Shown here: positions 44,440-55,403 of the stretch, piece by piece | Layout of the letters: the number at the start of each line of letters is the position of its first letter | Numbering within the stretch: position 1 is the first letter of the stretch | DNA from: Brevundimonas sp. UBA7506 | Lineage (GTDB): Bacteria > Pseudomonadota > Alphaproteobacteria > Caulobacterales > Caulobacteraceae | NCBI RefSeq assembly: GCF_002479495.1 | Contig: NZ_DLNQ01000015.1 | Coordinates: 73,170 to 137,169 of the forward strand | Direction: 5' to 3' | Length of the DNA stretch: 64,000 nt | Translations under genes and position numbers: made by a program | Notes under the pieces: model-generated | Database searches by the model: none | What the model was told of the DNA's origin: nothing | Seen by the model: only the letters and a program-made list of their open reading frames with translations

Positions 44440-46053
44440 CTAGGTCGCCGTCTGTCCGATCATTGATCGGGCGACAGCCTCGGCGACCTTGATGCCGTCG
44501 ACGGCGGCCGACAGGATGCCTCCTGCATAGCCCGCGCCTTCGCCGGCGGGAAACAGACCGCGCACGTTCAGGCTCTGGAAGTCCGCGCCGCGCGTCATGC
44601 GGATGGGCGAGGAACTGCGCGTCTCCACCCCCGTCAGCACCGCCTGGGCGTCGTCATAGCGAGGGATCTTGCGGCCGAAAACGGGCAGGGCCTCGCGCAT
44701 CGCCGCGATCACATAGTCCGGCATAAGCGGGGCCAGATCAGTCGGGCGCACGCCTGGTCTATAGCTGGGCACGACCTCGCCCAGTGCGGTCGAGGGCCGT
44801 CCCGCCAGGAAGTCGCCGACCAGCTGGCCCGGCGCGAAATAGTCGCCGCCGCCCGCCGCATAGGCACGGGTCTCCAAATCCCGTTGCAGCTCGATCCCCG
44901 CCAGCGGGTGGTCGCTGGGATAGTCCTCGGGCGAGATGCCGACCACGAATCCGGAGTTGGCGTTCCGCTCGTTGCGCGAATACTGGCTCATGCCGTTGGT
45001 GACGACGCGCCCCGGCTCGCTGGTCGCCGCCACCACCGTCCCGCCCGGGCACATGCAGAAGCTGTAGACGGTCCGCCCGTTCGAACAGTGGTGCGAAAGC
45101 GAATAGGCGGCCGCCCCCAGATCGGGGTGTCCGGCGCAGGGCCCGAACAGGGCCTTGTCGATCCATGACTGCGGATGCTCGATGCGGAAGCCGATCGAGA
45201 AGGGCTTGGCCTCGATATGGACGCCCCGGTCGTACAGGGTCTGGAAGGTGTCGCGCGACGAATGGCCGATGGCGAAGACCACATGGTCGGCCTCCAGGAA
45301 CTCCCCGGTGTGCAGATGCACGCCCCGCAGCTTGCCATTGTCGAGCTCGACATCGACCACCCGGTGTTCGAACCGGTACTCGCCGCCCAGGGCCTCGATC
45401 TTCTCGCGCATGGCCTCGACCATGGTCACCAGACGGAAGGTGCCGATGTGCGGATGCGCCTCGGTCAGGATCTCTTCCGGCGCGCCCGCCGCGACGAACT
45501 CGGTCAGGACCTTGCGGGCCAGGAAGCGCGGGTCCTTGATCTGGCTGTAGAGCTTGCCGTCGGAGAAGGTGCCGGCGCCGCCCTCGCCGAACTGTACGTT
45601 GGATTCCGGGTGCAACTTGCTCTTGCGCCACAGCTCCCAGGTATCCTTGGTGCGTTCCCGCACCACCTTGCCGCGGTCGAGGATTATGGGCTTGAAGCCC
45701 ATTTCGGCCAGGATCAGCCCAGCGAACAGGCCGCAGGGCCCGGCTCCGATCACGATGGGCCTCAGGCCCTGGTCTTTGGGCGCGACCGCAACCGGACGAT
45801 AGGTGACGTCCGGCGCGGGGTGAACGTGCACGTCGTCCTTGAAACGGGCCAGCAACGCGGCCTCGTCCCTGACTTCGACGTCGACAATATAGACCTTCAG
45901 GATGGCGGACTTTCGACGCGCGTCGTGCGCCCGCTTCCAGACCGACCAGGAAATGACATCACCCGGCGGCACGCCCAGGCGGGTAGCGATCACGGCGGGC
46001 AAGGCCTCCGGCGGGTGATCGAGAGGCAGCTTGAGTTCTGACAGGCGCAACAT
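44440..46053 (-). CDS. FAD-dependent dehydrogenase, COG2509 family
   Basis: This is a 537-residue flavoprotein. After about 95 residues of N-terminal domain it has the FAD motif VIGAGPCGLFAGLILAE, then SNVQFGEGGAGTFSDGKLYS, a signature of the COG2509 FAD-dependent dehydrogenases, and the C-terminal GLFPAGEGAGYAGGI that closes the FAD site. Substrate and pathway are unknown. ATG 46053 is used; the frame extends to 46095. It lies downstream of acnA on the same strand but is separated from it by a terminator. Confidence 0.85.
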   Translation of the reverse strand: MLRLSELKLPLDHPPEALPAVIATRLGVPPGDVISWSVWKRAHDARRKSAILKVYIVDVEVRDEAALLARFKDDVHVHPAPDVTYRPVAVAPKDQGLRPIVIGAGPCGLFAGLILAEMGFKPIILDRGKVVRERTKDTWELWRKSKLHPESNVQFGEGGAGTFSDGKLYSQIKDPRFLARKVLTEFVAAGAPEEILTEAHPHIGTFRLVTMVEAMREKIEALGGEYRFEHRVVDVELDNGKLRGVHLHTGEFLEADHVVFAIGHSSRDTFQTLYDRGVHIEAKPFSIGFRIEHPQSWIDKALFGPCAGHPDLGAAAYSLSHHCSNGRTVYSFCMCPGGTVVAATSEPGRVVTNGMSQYSRNERNANSGFVVGISPEDYPSDHPLAGIELQRDLETRAYAAGGGDYFAPGQLVGDFLAGRPSTALGEVVPSYRPGVRPTDLAPLMPDYVIAAMREALPVFGRKIPRYDDAQAVLTGVETRSSSPIRMTRGADFQSLNVRGLFPAGEGAGYAGGILSAAVDGIKVAEAVARSMIGQTAT

Positions 46054-46117
46054 CGGTGTCTTGTAGCCGTTCGTGACGCCAAACGCATGAGGCAAGAGGC
46101 GGCGGACGGCCGAAGAA

Positions 46118-46147
46118 AAAGGCCGGTGGATCGCTCCACCGGCCTTT
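46118..46147 (-). terminator. intrinsic terminator after acnA
   Basis: AAAGGCCGGTGGA (46118-46130) pairs with TCCACCGGCCTTT (46135-46147) around a TCGC loop, 25 bp beyond the acnA stop. On the minus strand the hairpin is followed by TTCTTC. Confidence 0.9.
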
Positions 46148-46172
46148 CCAGTCCTTAGCCTGAAGCCTCGCC

Positions 46173-48899
<2,727 letters not shown>

Positions 48900-49095
48900 G
48901 GAGAAGTCCTCTGACTAACGCCGCCCGACAATTCGGTTGCGCCTTCGCGCGCTGGACGCCGGGGCGCACAGGTCCCAGGCGCGCGCGGCGAAAGCCTGCT
49001 GCGGCGCTTGCGGATATAGTCCTGTGCGGGGAAGCCGTCCATGTATCCACACGGGCGCCATGGACATCGAGAACGGTTCGCAAGTCGGCGGGGTC

Positions 49096-49719
49096 ATGCT
49101 GAAGACGGTCGACATCGAGGCCCTGAGCCTGTCGCGCGGCGAGCGTGTCCTGTTCCAGGGCCTGTCGCTGCGGCTTTCGGCGGGCGAGGCCGTGGCTCTG
49201 ACCGGGGCCAACGGGGCGGGCAAGACCAGCCTGCTGCGCGCCGTGGCGGGCTTTATCCGTCCCGATGCGGGGGCGATCACTTTTGGCGGCGCGGACGGTG
49301 AGGCGCTGGATCCGGAGAACGCGCGGCAGGGCGGCGTCCACCTGCTGGGCCACCTCGAAGGGCTGAAGCCGACGCGGACGGCGCGTCAGGAATTCGACTT
49401 CCAGACCGCCTGGCTGGGCGGGGATGAGGCCGCGCGCGAGGCCGCCGTCACGCGGCTGTCGTTGGCGCCCCTGCTCGATCTGGAGACCCGCAAGCTGTCG
49501 GCGGGGCAGAAGCGGCGGCTGTCGCTGGCCCGGCTGATCGCCGCGCCGCGCGCCCTGTGGCTGCTCGACGAACCCCTGGCCCCGCTGGACGAGCGCTGGC
49601 GGGCGGTCGCCGCCGAGTTGATGGCGGCGCATCTGGCCTCGGGCGGGATGATTCTGGCGGCGGTGCACGACCCCCTGCCCGTTCCGGCGCGCAATCTGGA
49701 TCTCGGGGGCCTGTCTTGA
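49096..49719 (+). CDS. ccmA: haem exporter ATP-binding protein CcmA
   Basis: CcmA is the ATPase of the CcmABCD complex in cytochrome c maturation. The 207-residue product from ATG 49096 has Walker A GANGAGKTSLL, the ABC signature LSAGQKRRLSLAR and Walker B ALWLLDEPLAPLD. ATG 49060 is an alternative start. Its stop overlaps the ccmB start (TTGA). It is divergent from acnA, the usual alphaproteobacterial arrangement. Confidence 0.94.
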   Translation: MLKTVDIEALSLSRGERVLFQGLSLRLSAGEAVALTGANGAGKTSLLRAVAGFIRPDAGAITFGGADGEALDPENARQGGVHLLGHLEGLKPTRTARQEFDFQTAWLGGDEAAREAAVTRLSLAPLLDLETRKLSAGQKRRLSLARLIAAPRALWLLDEPLAPLDERWRAVAAELMAAHLASGGMILAAVHDPLPVPARNLDLGGLS

Positions 49720-50381
49720 AGGCCGTGCGGGTCCTGTTCGGCCGCGAGCTGTCGCTGGCCTGGGGCGGCGGCGGCGGGCCGCTGCTGGCGTGCGGCTTCA
49801 TGCTGTGCCTGACCGCCATCCTGCCGCTGGCGGCGGGCGGCGATCCGCGCGTTCTGGCCCCGGCGGCCTCGGGCGCCAGTTGGATGGCCCTGGCCCTGGC
49901 CTCCCTGTTGTCGCTGGAGCGTCTGTTTGAGCGCGATCTGGAGGACGGGGCGCTGGACCTTCTGGCCCTCGGCCCCCTGCCTCTGGAGGCGACGGTGGCG
50001 ATCAAGGCCCTGGCCCAGTGGCTGGCGACCGGCTTGCCGCTGGCCCTCGCCGCCCCGGTGGCGGCTCTGGCCCTGGGCCAGCCGGCCCAACTGATCGGTC
50101 TGACGGCGCTGGCGGCGGCGCTCGGCGGTCTGGGTTTCGCCTTCACCGGGGCGCTCGGCGCTGCTCTGGCTCTGGGGGCCAGGCGCGGGGGTCTGCTGAT
50201 CGCGGTGGTGGTGCTGCCGCTGTTCATTCCGCCGGTGGTGTTCGGGGCGGGCGCCCTGACGCGGGCGGCGGGCGGCGGCGATCCGCTCTCGGCCCTGGCC
50301 CTTCTGGGCGCCTATGTCCTGTTCGCGGTGGTCATCGCCCCGGTGGCCGGGGCGGCGGCGATCCGAAACGCCCAAGGGTAG
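49716..50381 (+). CDS. ccmB: haem exporter permease CcmB
   Basis: CcmB is the membrane partner of CcmA. The product of about 221 residues has six hydrophobic segments and the CcmB hallmarks SLLSLERLFERDLEDGALDLL and LGPLPLEATVAIKALAQWL. The likely start is the TTG that overlaps the ccmA stop; GTG 49725 is an alternative. ccmC, ccmD and ccmG, which normally follow, are absent; the next gene (smr) is convergent, with a 6-bp gap. The rest of the maturation operon must be elsewhere. Confidence 0.92.
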   Translation: MKAVRVLFGRELSLAWGGGGGPLLACGFMLCLTAILPLAAGGDPRVLAPAASGASWMALALASLLSLERLFERDLEDGALDLLALGPLPLEATVAIKALAQWLATGLPLALAAPVAALALGQPAQLIGLTALAAALGGLGFAFTGALGAALALGARRGGLLIAVVVLPLFIPPVVFGAGALTRAAGGGDPLSALALLGAYVLFAVVIAPVAGAAAIRNAQG

Positions 50382-50387
50382 TCGCTG

Positions 50388-50981
50388 TCAGCCGCGCGGC
50401 TTCAGCGTGACATAGAGGGCGCCGTCGCCGCCGTGGCGGCGGTGGGCCGAGGCGAAGCCGGACACCACGCCGCGCAGGTGCGGCCCGGTCAGCCAGTCAT
50501 GCACCGAGCCGCGGATGATCCCGCCGCCCCGCCGCCCCTGCCCGGTGATGACCAGAACCGAACGCAGGCCGCGCATCTGGCAGCTGATGAGGAAGCCGCG
50601 CAGTTGATCCTCGGCCTCGAAGCGGCCGAAGCCGTGCAGGTCGATGCGGGCCTCGATCGGATCGCGTTCGCGCGACAGGCGGCGCTGGCGGCGCGGCTCC
50701 AGCTCCTCGGGCGTCGGACGGGCGCGGATCTGCGTGGGCTGGGCGGGGACAATGATCCCCAGGGCCTCGAAACTCGGCGTCTGATCGGGCGCCTTGCGCT
50801 TTTTGCCGGCGACGCCGCGCGCGGGCTTGGCGGCAACGAGCGGAATTTCAGGATCAGGCACGACCGCGCCGGGGGTGACGCGGGCGGCCTTGCGGCGCGC
50901 GGGCGGGGTCACCGCGCCGGTCACCCTGGCCCAGATGCGTTTGTCGTCGTCAGTGGGGTCTGAAGGGCCTTTGCGGGCCAC
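50388..50981 (-). CDS. Smr/MutS2-type endonuclease domain protein
   Basis: This is a 197-residue protein with a disordered, basic N-terminal half and a C-terminal Smr domain. The domain shows IDLHGFGRFEAEDQLRGFL and the loop TGQGRRGGGIIRG, both diagnostic. Stand-alone Smr proteins are thought to be nucleases acting on RNA or DNA during ribosome rescue or recombination. In many Alphaproteobacteria smr follows mltA; here it is 32 kb away and convergent with ccmB. The XRE gene starts one base beyond its ATG. Confidence 0.9.
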   Translation of the reverse strand: MARKGPSDPTDDDKRIWARVTGAVTPPARRKAARVTPGAVVPDPEIPLVAAKPARGVAGKKRKAPDQTPSFEALGIIVPAQPTQIRARPTPEELEPRRQRRLSRERDPIEARIDLHGFGRFEAEDQLRGFLISCQMRGLRSVLVITGQGRRGGGIIRGSVHDWLTGPHLRGVVSGFASAHRRHGGDGALYVTLKPRG

Positions 50982-50982
50982 C

Positions 50983-51216
50983 TCAGTCCTCGCCGTCGAA
51001 GACGTCTCCGGGACCGGGCTCGTGGGCCAGCAGGTCGCCGGGCTGGCAGTCCAGTTCGCGGCACAGGGCGTCCAGCGTCGAGAAGCGCACGGCGCGGGCC
51101 TTGCCGGTCTTGAGGATCGACAGGTTGGCGACCGTCACGCCGACGCGGTCGGCGAGTTCCGTCAGCGACATGCGCCGTTCGGCGAGAATGCGGTCAAGTT
51201 GGACGCGAATGGCCAT
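50983..51216 (-). CDS. Cro/CI-type regulator (YozG-like), 77 aa
   Basis: This is a minimal helix-turn-helix protein: IRVQLDRILAERRMSLTELADRVGVT forms the first helices, ANLSILKTGKARAVRFSTLDALC the recognition region, followed by ELDCQPGDLL and an acidic tail. This is the YozG-like regulator usually encoded beside DUF2975 membrane proteins, and such a gene lies 23 bp upstream on the same strand. The pair likely forms a small membrane-signalling or autoregulated unit of unknown function. Confidence 0.85.
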   Translation of the reverse strand: MAIRVQLDRILAERRMSLTELADRVGVTVANLSILKTGKARAVRFSTLDALCRELDCQPGDLLAHEPGPGDVFDGED

Positions 51217-51239
51217 GGGCAGAGCTTAGCGTTTCCAGA

Positions 51240-51848
51240 TCAGATCGTCAGTTCAGATTCGCGGCGCAGACGCGCGCCTTCGCGGAAGACCTCCGCCAGG
51301 ACGAAGACGACGAGGATGGAGAAGACGGGGGTGAGCAGGTCGCTGACGCCCTGGGGCTCCATCACCCCGGGGGCCAGTCGCGCGGCCACCAGACCCTGAG
51401 CGACCCAGACGCCGCCGGTCACGATGGCCAGGATCAGGCCGATCTGGCGCAGGCGGCGCACGTTGTCGGGCTGGAAGGGGTCGCCCAGGGTCAGGGTGCG
51501 GAAAATCTTTCGCAGACCGCGCAGGATCATGAGGAAACCGCCGAAATAGGCGGTCATGGCGCCCACGCCGAACAGGAGCAGGGGGCGGGTCAGCGGGATC
51601 TGGCGGCCGTTGTCGCCGTCGGTGGCGGTGACGTAGAGACCGTCGATGGGAATGAAGATGGAGGCGACCCAGAGCAGCAGCAGCACGCCGGTGATCAGGG
51701 TCAGCAGGACATAGGCGACGTCCAGGGCGATCTTCAGCAGGCTGGAGACAGAGCCGGGGCCTATGGTTCTCAAATTGGGTGTCCGCAGGTTCGCGCCGGT
51801 CAGGCGCGGCGCTCTCATCCCGATAGCAGGCCGTTTCGGGAAGCGCAT
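51240..51848 (-). CDS. DUF2975 domain-containing membrane protein
   Basis: This is a 202-residue protein with four predicted membrane helices, at about residues 35-65, 85-110, 130-150 and 170-190. The loop segment ALRK-like LRGLRKIFRTLTLGDPFQPDNVRRLRQIG is characteristic of DUF2975, where DPF is conserved; only its DPF core is used for the call. It precedes the YozG-like regulator, the normal partner. An in-frame ATG at 51818 is a possible later start because the first 30 residues are not family-like. Function unknown. Confidence 0.82.
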   Translation of the reverse strand: MRFPKRPAIGMRAPRLTGANLRTPNLRTIGPGSVSSLLKIALDVAYVLLTLITGVLLLLWVASIFIPIDGLYVTATDGDNGRQIPLTRPLLLFGVGAMTAYFGGFLMILRGLRKIFRTLTLGDPFQPDNVRRLRQIGLILAIVTGGVWVAQGLVAARLAPGVMEPQGVSDLLTPVFSILVVFVLAEVFREGARLRRESELTI

Positions 51849-51977
51849 GAAGTCAGATCTCAGGCCGGGTGGTTCGGGCGGCGATCGCCGCGCGGGGTCC
51901 GGCGAACCCTCACGCGGCGCTATTCTTCGCGGTGTTCATGCTGATCGTCAAAGCCCCCGATACGATCCAGAGCCGGA

Positions 51978-52094
51978 TCACAGGCTCTGGACGACCATGG
52001 CGATGGCTGCGGTGGGCAGGGCGGCCAGCAGAAGGGCGTTGAAGAAGCCGTGGCCGACGCGGTCCATCCAGATCGAGGTTTTCATCGCTTGCAT
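51978..52094 (-). CDS. unlisted small membrane protein (38 aa)
   Basis: This short ORF reads MQAMKTSIWMDRVGHGFF and continues into a hydrophobic segment of about 18 residues (FFNALLLAALPTAAIAMVV) ending in QSL. GGAGAG lies about 8 nt before the ATG, a good ribosome binding site. A perfect GCACGA-TTT-TCGTGC dyad is 18-32 bp upstream. It is too short for usual gene calling. The features fit a single-pass inner-membrane microprotein, but I cannot show expression, and I do not recognise a family. Confidence 0.55.
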   Translation of the reverse strand: MQAMKTSIWMDRVGHGFFNALLLAALPTAAIAMVVQSL

Positions 52095-52111
52095 CTTATC
52101 TCTCCGTGATT

Positions 52112-52126
52112 GCACGATTTTCGTGC
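52112..52126. promoter_or_regulatory. perfect dyad GCACGA-TTT-TCGTGC upstream of the 38-aa ORF
   Basis: The inverted repeat has 6-bp arms and a 3-bp spacer. Its place just before the ribosome binding site of the small ORF suggests an operator or a short leader hairpin. Confidence 0.5.
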
Positions 52127-52242
52127 GTTTCTGTTATGTCGCTGGGTGAACTTTGCGTCTTTTTTGCTTCGTCCGAACGGTGCGACCCCCGTTCTTGAGA
52201 TTGAAGATAGGGGCGACCCCGCCGAAAAGCACGTTACATATC

Positions 52243-52259
52243 GTTTAACGATGTTAAAC
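52243..52259. promoter_or_regulatory. perfect palindrome GTTTAAC-GAT-GTTAAAC upstream of rdgB
   Basis: Seven-base arms separated by GAT, in a locally AT-rich stretch 35 bp before the rdgB ATG. It contains two TTAA units but with a 5-bp spacing, not the 7 bp of the CtrA consensus. It is a good candidate operator for the rdgB-hemW transcript. Confidence 0.55.
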
Positions 52260-52294
52260 TTCCGCAATGCATCGGACAGGACTAAGGTCGCGTC

Positions 52295-52909
52295 ATGAAT
52301 CTCAAGCTGATCAAGGGGATGCGGCTGGTGGCCGCGACCCATAATCCGGGCAAGGCGCGCGAGATCGAAGCGCTGCTGGATGGAAATTACAGGATCGTCA
52401 CGGCCGGCAGCCTCAACCTGCCTGAGCCGGACGAGACCGAGAGCACCTTCGTCGGCAACGCCATGCTGAAGGCGCGTCACGCCGCCGAGGCTTCGGGCGA
52501 GGTGGCCCTCGCGGACGACTCGGGCCTGTCGGTCGCGGCCCTAGACGGGGCGCCGGGCATCTTCTCGGCGCGTTGGGCCGGTCCGGGCAAGGACTTCGCC
52601 CTGGCCATGAAGAAGGTCGAGGCGCGGCTGGAGGAGATCGGCGCCTCGGGATCTTTGGGGGATCGCCGCGCCTGGTTCACCTCGGCTCTGGCCGTGGCCT
52701 GGCCCGACGGCCCCTGCGTGGTGGTCGAGGGGCGCATCGACGGCGACCTGGTCTTCCCGCCGCGCGGCGACCGGGGTTTCGGCTATGACCCCATCTTCCG
52801 ACCGGAAGGCTCGGATCTGACCTTCGGCGAGATGGACCCGGTGGAGAAGGACGCCCTCAGCCACCGCGCCCGCGCCTTCGCCCGGCTCAAGGCGGCGCTG
52901 ATTGACTGA
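52295..52909 (+). CDS. rdgB: XTP/dITP diphosphatase RdgB (HAM1)
   Basis: RdgB cleans the nucleotide pool by hydrolysing XTP, ITP and dITP. The 204-residue protein has the substrate-binding start [44 protein letters not shown] with the catalytic Asp, and [11 protein letters not shown] near the end. The hemW start lies inside its last codons. In many relatives rph precedes it; here a small ORF and a divergent membrane/regulator pair do. Confidence 0.96.
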   Translation: MNLKLIKGMRLVAATHNPGKAREIEALLDGNYRIVTAGSLNLPEPDETESTFVGNAMLKARHAAEASGEVALADDSGLSVAALDGAPGIFSARWAGPGKDFALAMKKVEARLEEIGASGSLGDRRAWFTSALAVAWPDGPCVVVEGRIDGDLVFPPRGDRGFGYDPIFRPEGSDLTFGEMDPVEKDALSHRARAFARLKAALID

Positions 52910-54056
52910 CGACCTGTCAGGTTCGCTCGCCCTCTATGTTCACTGGCCCTACTGCGCCCGCATCTGCCCCTATTGCGACTTCAACGTCGTGCGCGACCGG
53001 GGACGGGTCGAGGAGCAGGCCGGGCTGGTTCAGGCCGTCCTGGCGGACATGGAGGCGCAGGCCGCTCTGGTCGGGCCGCGTCGGCTGGCCTCGATCTTCT
53101 TCGGCGGCGGCACGCCGTCCCTGATGCCGCCCGAGGCTGTGGCGGCGGTGATCGCACGGGCCAGGGCGCTTTTCCCTCCGGCAGGCGACATAGAAATCAC
53201 GCTGGAGGCCAACCCCACCGACGCCGAGGCGGGCCGCTACGCCGCATTGGCGGAGGCCGGGATCAACCGCCTGTCCATGGGGGTGCAGTCGTTCGACGAC
53301 GCGGCCCTGGCCTTCCTCGGCCGCGACCATTCGGCGGCGGAGGCCCGGCGGGCGGTTGAGACGGCGGGGCGGGCCTTCCCGCGTCTGTCCATCGACCTGA
53401 TCTACGCCCGACCGGGGCAATCCGTGGCCGACTGGACGGCGGAACTGACCACGGCGCTGGACCTCGGCTTCGAGCACGTCTCGCCCTATCAACTGACCAT
53501 AGAGCCGACGACAGCCTTTGGCCGGGCCTTCGCGCGCGGAACCCTGACCCCGCCGGACGAGGATCTGGCGGCGTCTCTCTATGAGGCCACGCAAGACGTG
53601 CTCGAGGGGGCGGGGTTCGAGGCCTATGAGGTGTCCAACCATGCGCGCGACGTCGCGGCGCGCTCCAGCCACAATCTGCACGTCTGGCGCGGCGGCGATT
53701 ATCTGGGCCTCGGCCCCGGCGCCCACGGGCGGCTGACCCTGGGGGGCGAGCGGACGGCCACGGTCGCCCACCGCCGCATCGCCGACTATGTCGCGGGCGT
53801 CGCCGCTGGAACGCCCTGGGCCGAGCGTGAGACGATGGATGCGCCGGGCGCCGCCGAGGAACTGGTCCTGCTGGGTCTGCGCACCGTCGAGGGCGTGCCC
53901 CTGCCCTTGCTGCACACGCTGGGTCTGTCCGAGACGACCGGGCCGCTGGCCGACCTGATCGCCGACGGCTTCCTTGGAGCGCAAGGCGGCCGCATCGCCG
54001 CCACGGCGCGGGGGCGGCCCCTGCTCGACGCCGTGCTGAAAGCCCTGCTGACCTAG
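52902..54056 (+). CDS. hemW: haem chaperone / radical SAM protein HemW
   Basis: HemW is a radical-SAM protein related to coproporphyrinogen dehydrogenase that binds and transfers haem. The 384-residue product begins with a TTG at 52902 inside the rdgB end. [10 protein letters not shown] gives the CxxxCxxC cluster motif; the extra Cys of true HemN (CxxxCxxCxC) is replaced by Phe, which supports HemW rather than Hem[11 protein letters not shown] and [17 protein letters not shown] are further family marks. Confidence 0.93.
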   Translation: MTDDLSGSLALYVHWPYCARICPYCDFNVVRDRGRVEEQAGLVQAVLADMEAQAALVGPRRLASIFFGGGTPSLMPPEAVAAVIARARALFPPAGDIEITLEANPTDAEAGRYAALAEAGINRLSMGVQSFDDAALAFLGRDHSAAEARRAVETAGRAFPRLSIDLIYARPGQSVADWTAELTTALDLGFEHVSPYQLTIEPTTAFGRAFARGTLTPPDEDLAASLYEATQDVLEGAGFEAYEVSNHARDVAARSSHNLHVWRGGDYLGLGPGAHGRLTLGGERTATVAHRRIADYVAGVAAGTPWAERETMDAPGAAEELVLLGLRTVEGVPLPLLHTLGLSETTGPLADLIADGFLGAQGGRIAATARGRPLLDAVLKALLT

Positions 54057-54102
54057 GCGCTCGACCTAGACCCGAAGGGCCGGGGCTGGCAGGGTCGCGC
54101 CG

Positions 54103-54978
54103 ATGTCAGACGCCTCCCTCTTCCCGCCGACCGCCCCGCCCGCGCGTTCCGTCGCGCCGGGCCTCTATCTGGTGGCCACGCCCATCGGCAACCTGCGCGA
54201 CATGACGCTGCGGGCGCTGGACGTTCTGGCCGCCGCCGATCTGGTCCTGGCCGAGGACACACGCGTCACCGCCAAGCTGCTGACCGCCTATGGCCTGCGC
54301 GCCAAACTCGAACGCTGCGACGATCACGCCTCGGCGCGCGCCGCCGAGATCGCCGTAGAGCGTTTGAAGGCGGGCGAGGTCGTGGCCCTGGTCTCGGACG
54401 CGGGCACGCCCCTGGTGTCGGACCCCGGCTATGTCGTGGCCCGCGCCGCCATCAACGAGGGCCTGCCGGTCCATCCCATCCCCGGCGCCTCCAGCCTGCT
54501 GGCCGCCCTGTGCCTGGCGGGCCAGCCCGCCGACCGGGTGCTGTTCGCCGGCTTCCTGCCGCCCAAGTCGGGGGCGCGAAAGACCATGCTGGAGGAACTG
54601 CGCGTCGGGCGTCAGACCCTGGTCTTCTTCGAAAGCGGCCCGCGCCTGAAGGACAGCCTGACCGACATGGCGGTGGTGCTGGGCGACCGCCCGGCCGCCG
54701 TCACCCGCGAACTGACCAAGCTCTATGAAGAGGCGGTGCGCGGGACGCTGTCCGAACTGGCCGCCGATCCACGCTGCGACGCGCCCAAGGGCGAGATCGT
54801 CGTCGTCATCGGCCCCGGCGAGGCCGAGGTCGCCAGCGCCGCCGACGCCGACGCGGCCCTGGCCGAGGCCCTGACCCGCCTGCCGCCGGGCGAGGCCGCC
54901 GCCGAGGTGTCCAAGGCGCTGAACCTGCCCCGCAAGCCGCTCTACAAGCGGGCGCTGGAAATGCAGGGCCGGGGGTGA
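54103..54978 (+). CDS. rsmI: 16S rRNA (cytidine1402-2'-O)-methyltransferase RsmI
   Basis: RsmI 2'-O-methylates C1402 of 16S rRNA. The 291-residue protein has the tetrapyrrole-methylase fold, with LYLVATPIGNLRDMTLRAL at the start, LVSDAGTPLVSDPGY in the SAM-binding half and PIPGASSLLAAL after it. It precedes yraN with a GTGA-type overlap; rsmI-yraN is a very common pair. Confidence 0.96.
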   Translation: MSDASLFPPTAPPARSVAPGLYLVATPIGNLRDMTLRALDVLAAADLVLAEDTRVTAKLLTAYGLRAKLERCDDHASARAAEIAVERLKAGEVVALVSDAGTPLVSDPGYVVARAAINEGLPVHPIPGASSLLAALCLAGQPADRVLFAGFLPPKSGARKTMLEELRVGRQTLVFFESGPRLKDSLTDMAVVLGDRPAAVTRELTKLYEEAVRGTLSELAADPRCDAPKGEIVVVIGPGEAEVASAADADAALAEALTRLPPGEAAAEVSKALNLPRKPLYKRALEMQGRG

Positions 54979-55403
54979 AGCCCCGCTTGCGGCCGCGTTC
55001 GTCGCCGCGTCGGCCCAAGTCGGGCTGGCGTCAGGCGTTGGGCGGACGGTCTCATCGGCAGGGCCACGGCGCCGAATGGATCGCCGCCCTTTGGCTGATG
55101 CTCAAGGGCTATCAGATCCTGGCCTTTCGCCTGAAGGGTCGGGGCGGCGAGATCGACATCCTGGCCCGACGCGGCCGCACCCTGGCGGTGGTCGAGGTCA
55201 AGCGGCGGCAAACCATTGAAGCAGCGATTTTGTCCCTGGGGCCGGAACAGCACGGCCGACTGGCCGTCGCCGGGGCGGCGGTGGCCCGCAGCCGACCCTC
55301 GTTGCAGGGGCTGAACCTGCGGATTGATATGGTGGCGCTGGCTCCCGGACGATTTCCGCGTCATCTTCGCGGGGTGATCTCGACAGGAGCGGACATCCGG
55401 TGA
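54975..55403 (+). CDS. YraN family protein (UPF0102)
   Basis: This is a 142-residue nuclease-like fold of the Holliday-junction-resolvase superfamily. The motif GRGGEIDILARRGRTLAVVEVK contains the E-D...E-x-K residues of the active site pattern (the run is quoted only in part in the family sense: EIDIL and VEVK). The N-terminus is strongly basic. GTG start overlaps the rsmI stop. The cellular role is not established. Confidence 0.9.
   Translation: MKPRLRPRSSPRRPKSGWRQALGGRSHRQGHGAEWIAALWLMLKGYQILAFRLKGRGGEIDILARRGRTLAVVEVKRRQTIEAAILSLGPEQHGRLAVAGAAVARSRPSLQGLNLRIDMVALAPGRFPRHLRGVISTGADIR

Noticed and set aside
51763..52149. Plus-strand open frame overlapping the DUF2975 start and the small ORF
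   Set aside because: It has no ribosome binding site or family-like sequence and is antisense to two better-supported ORFs.
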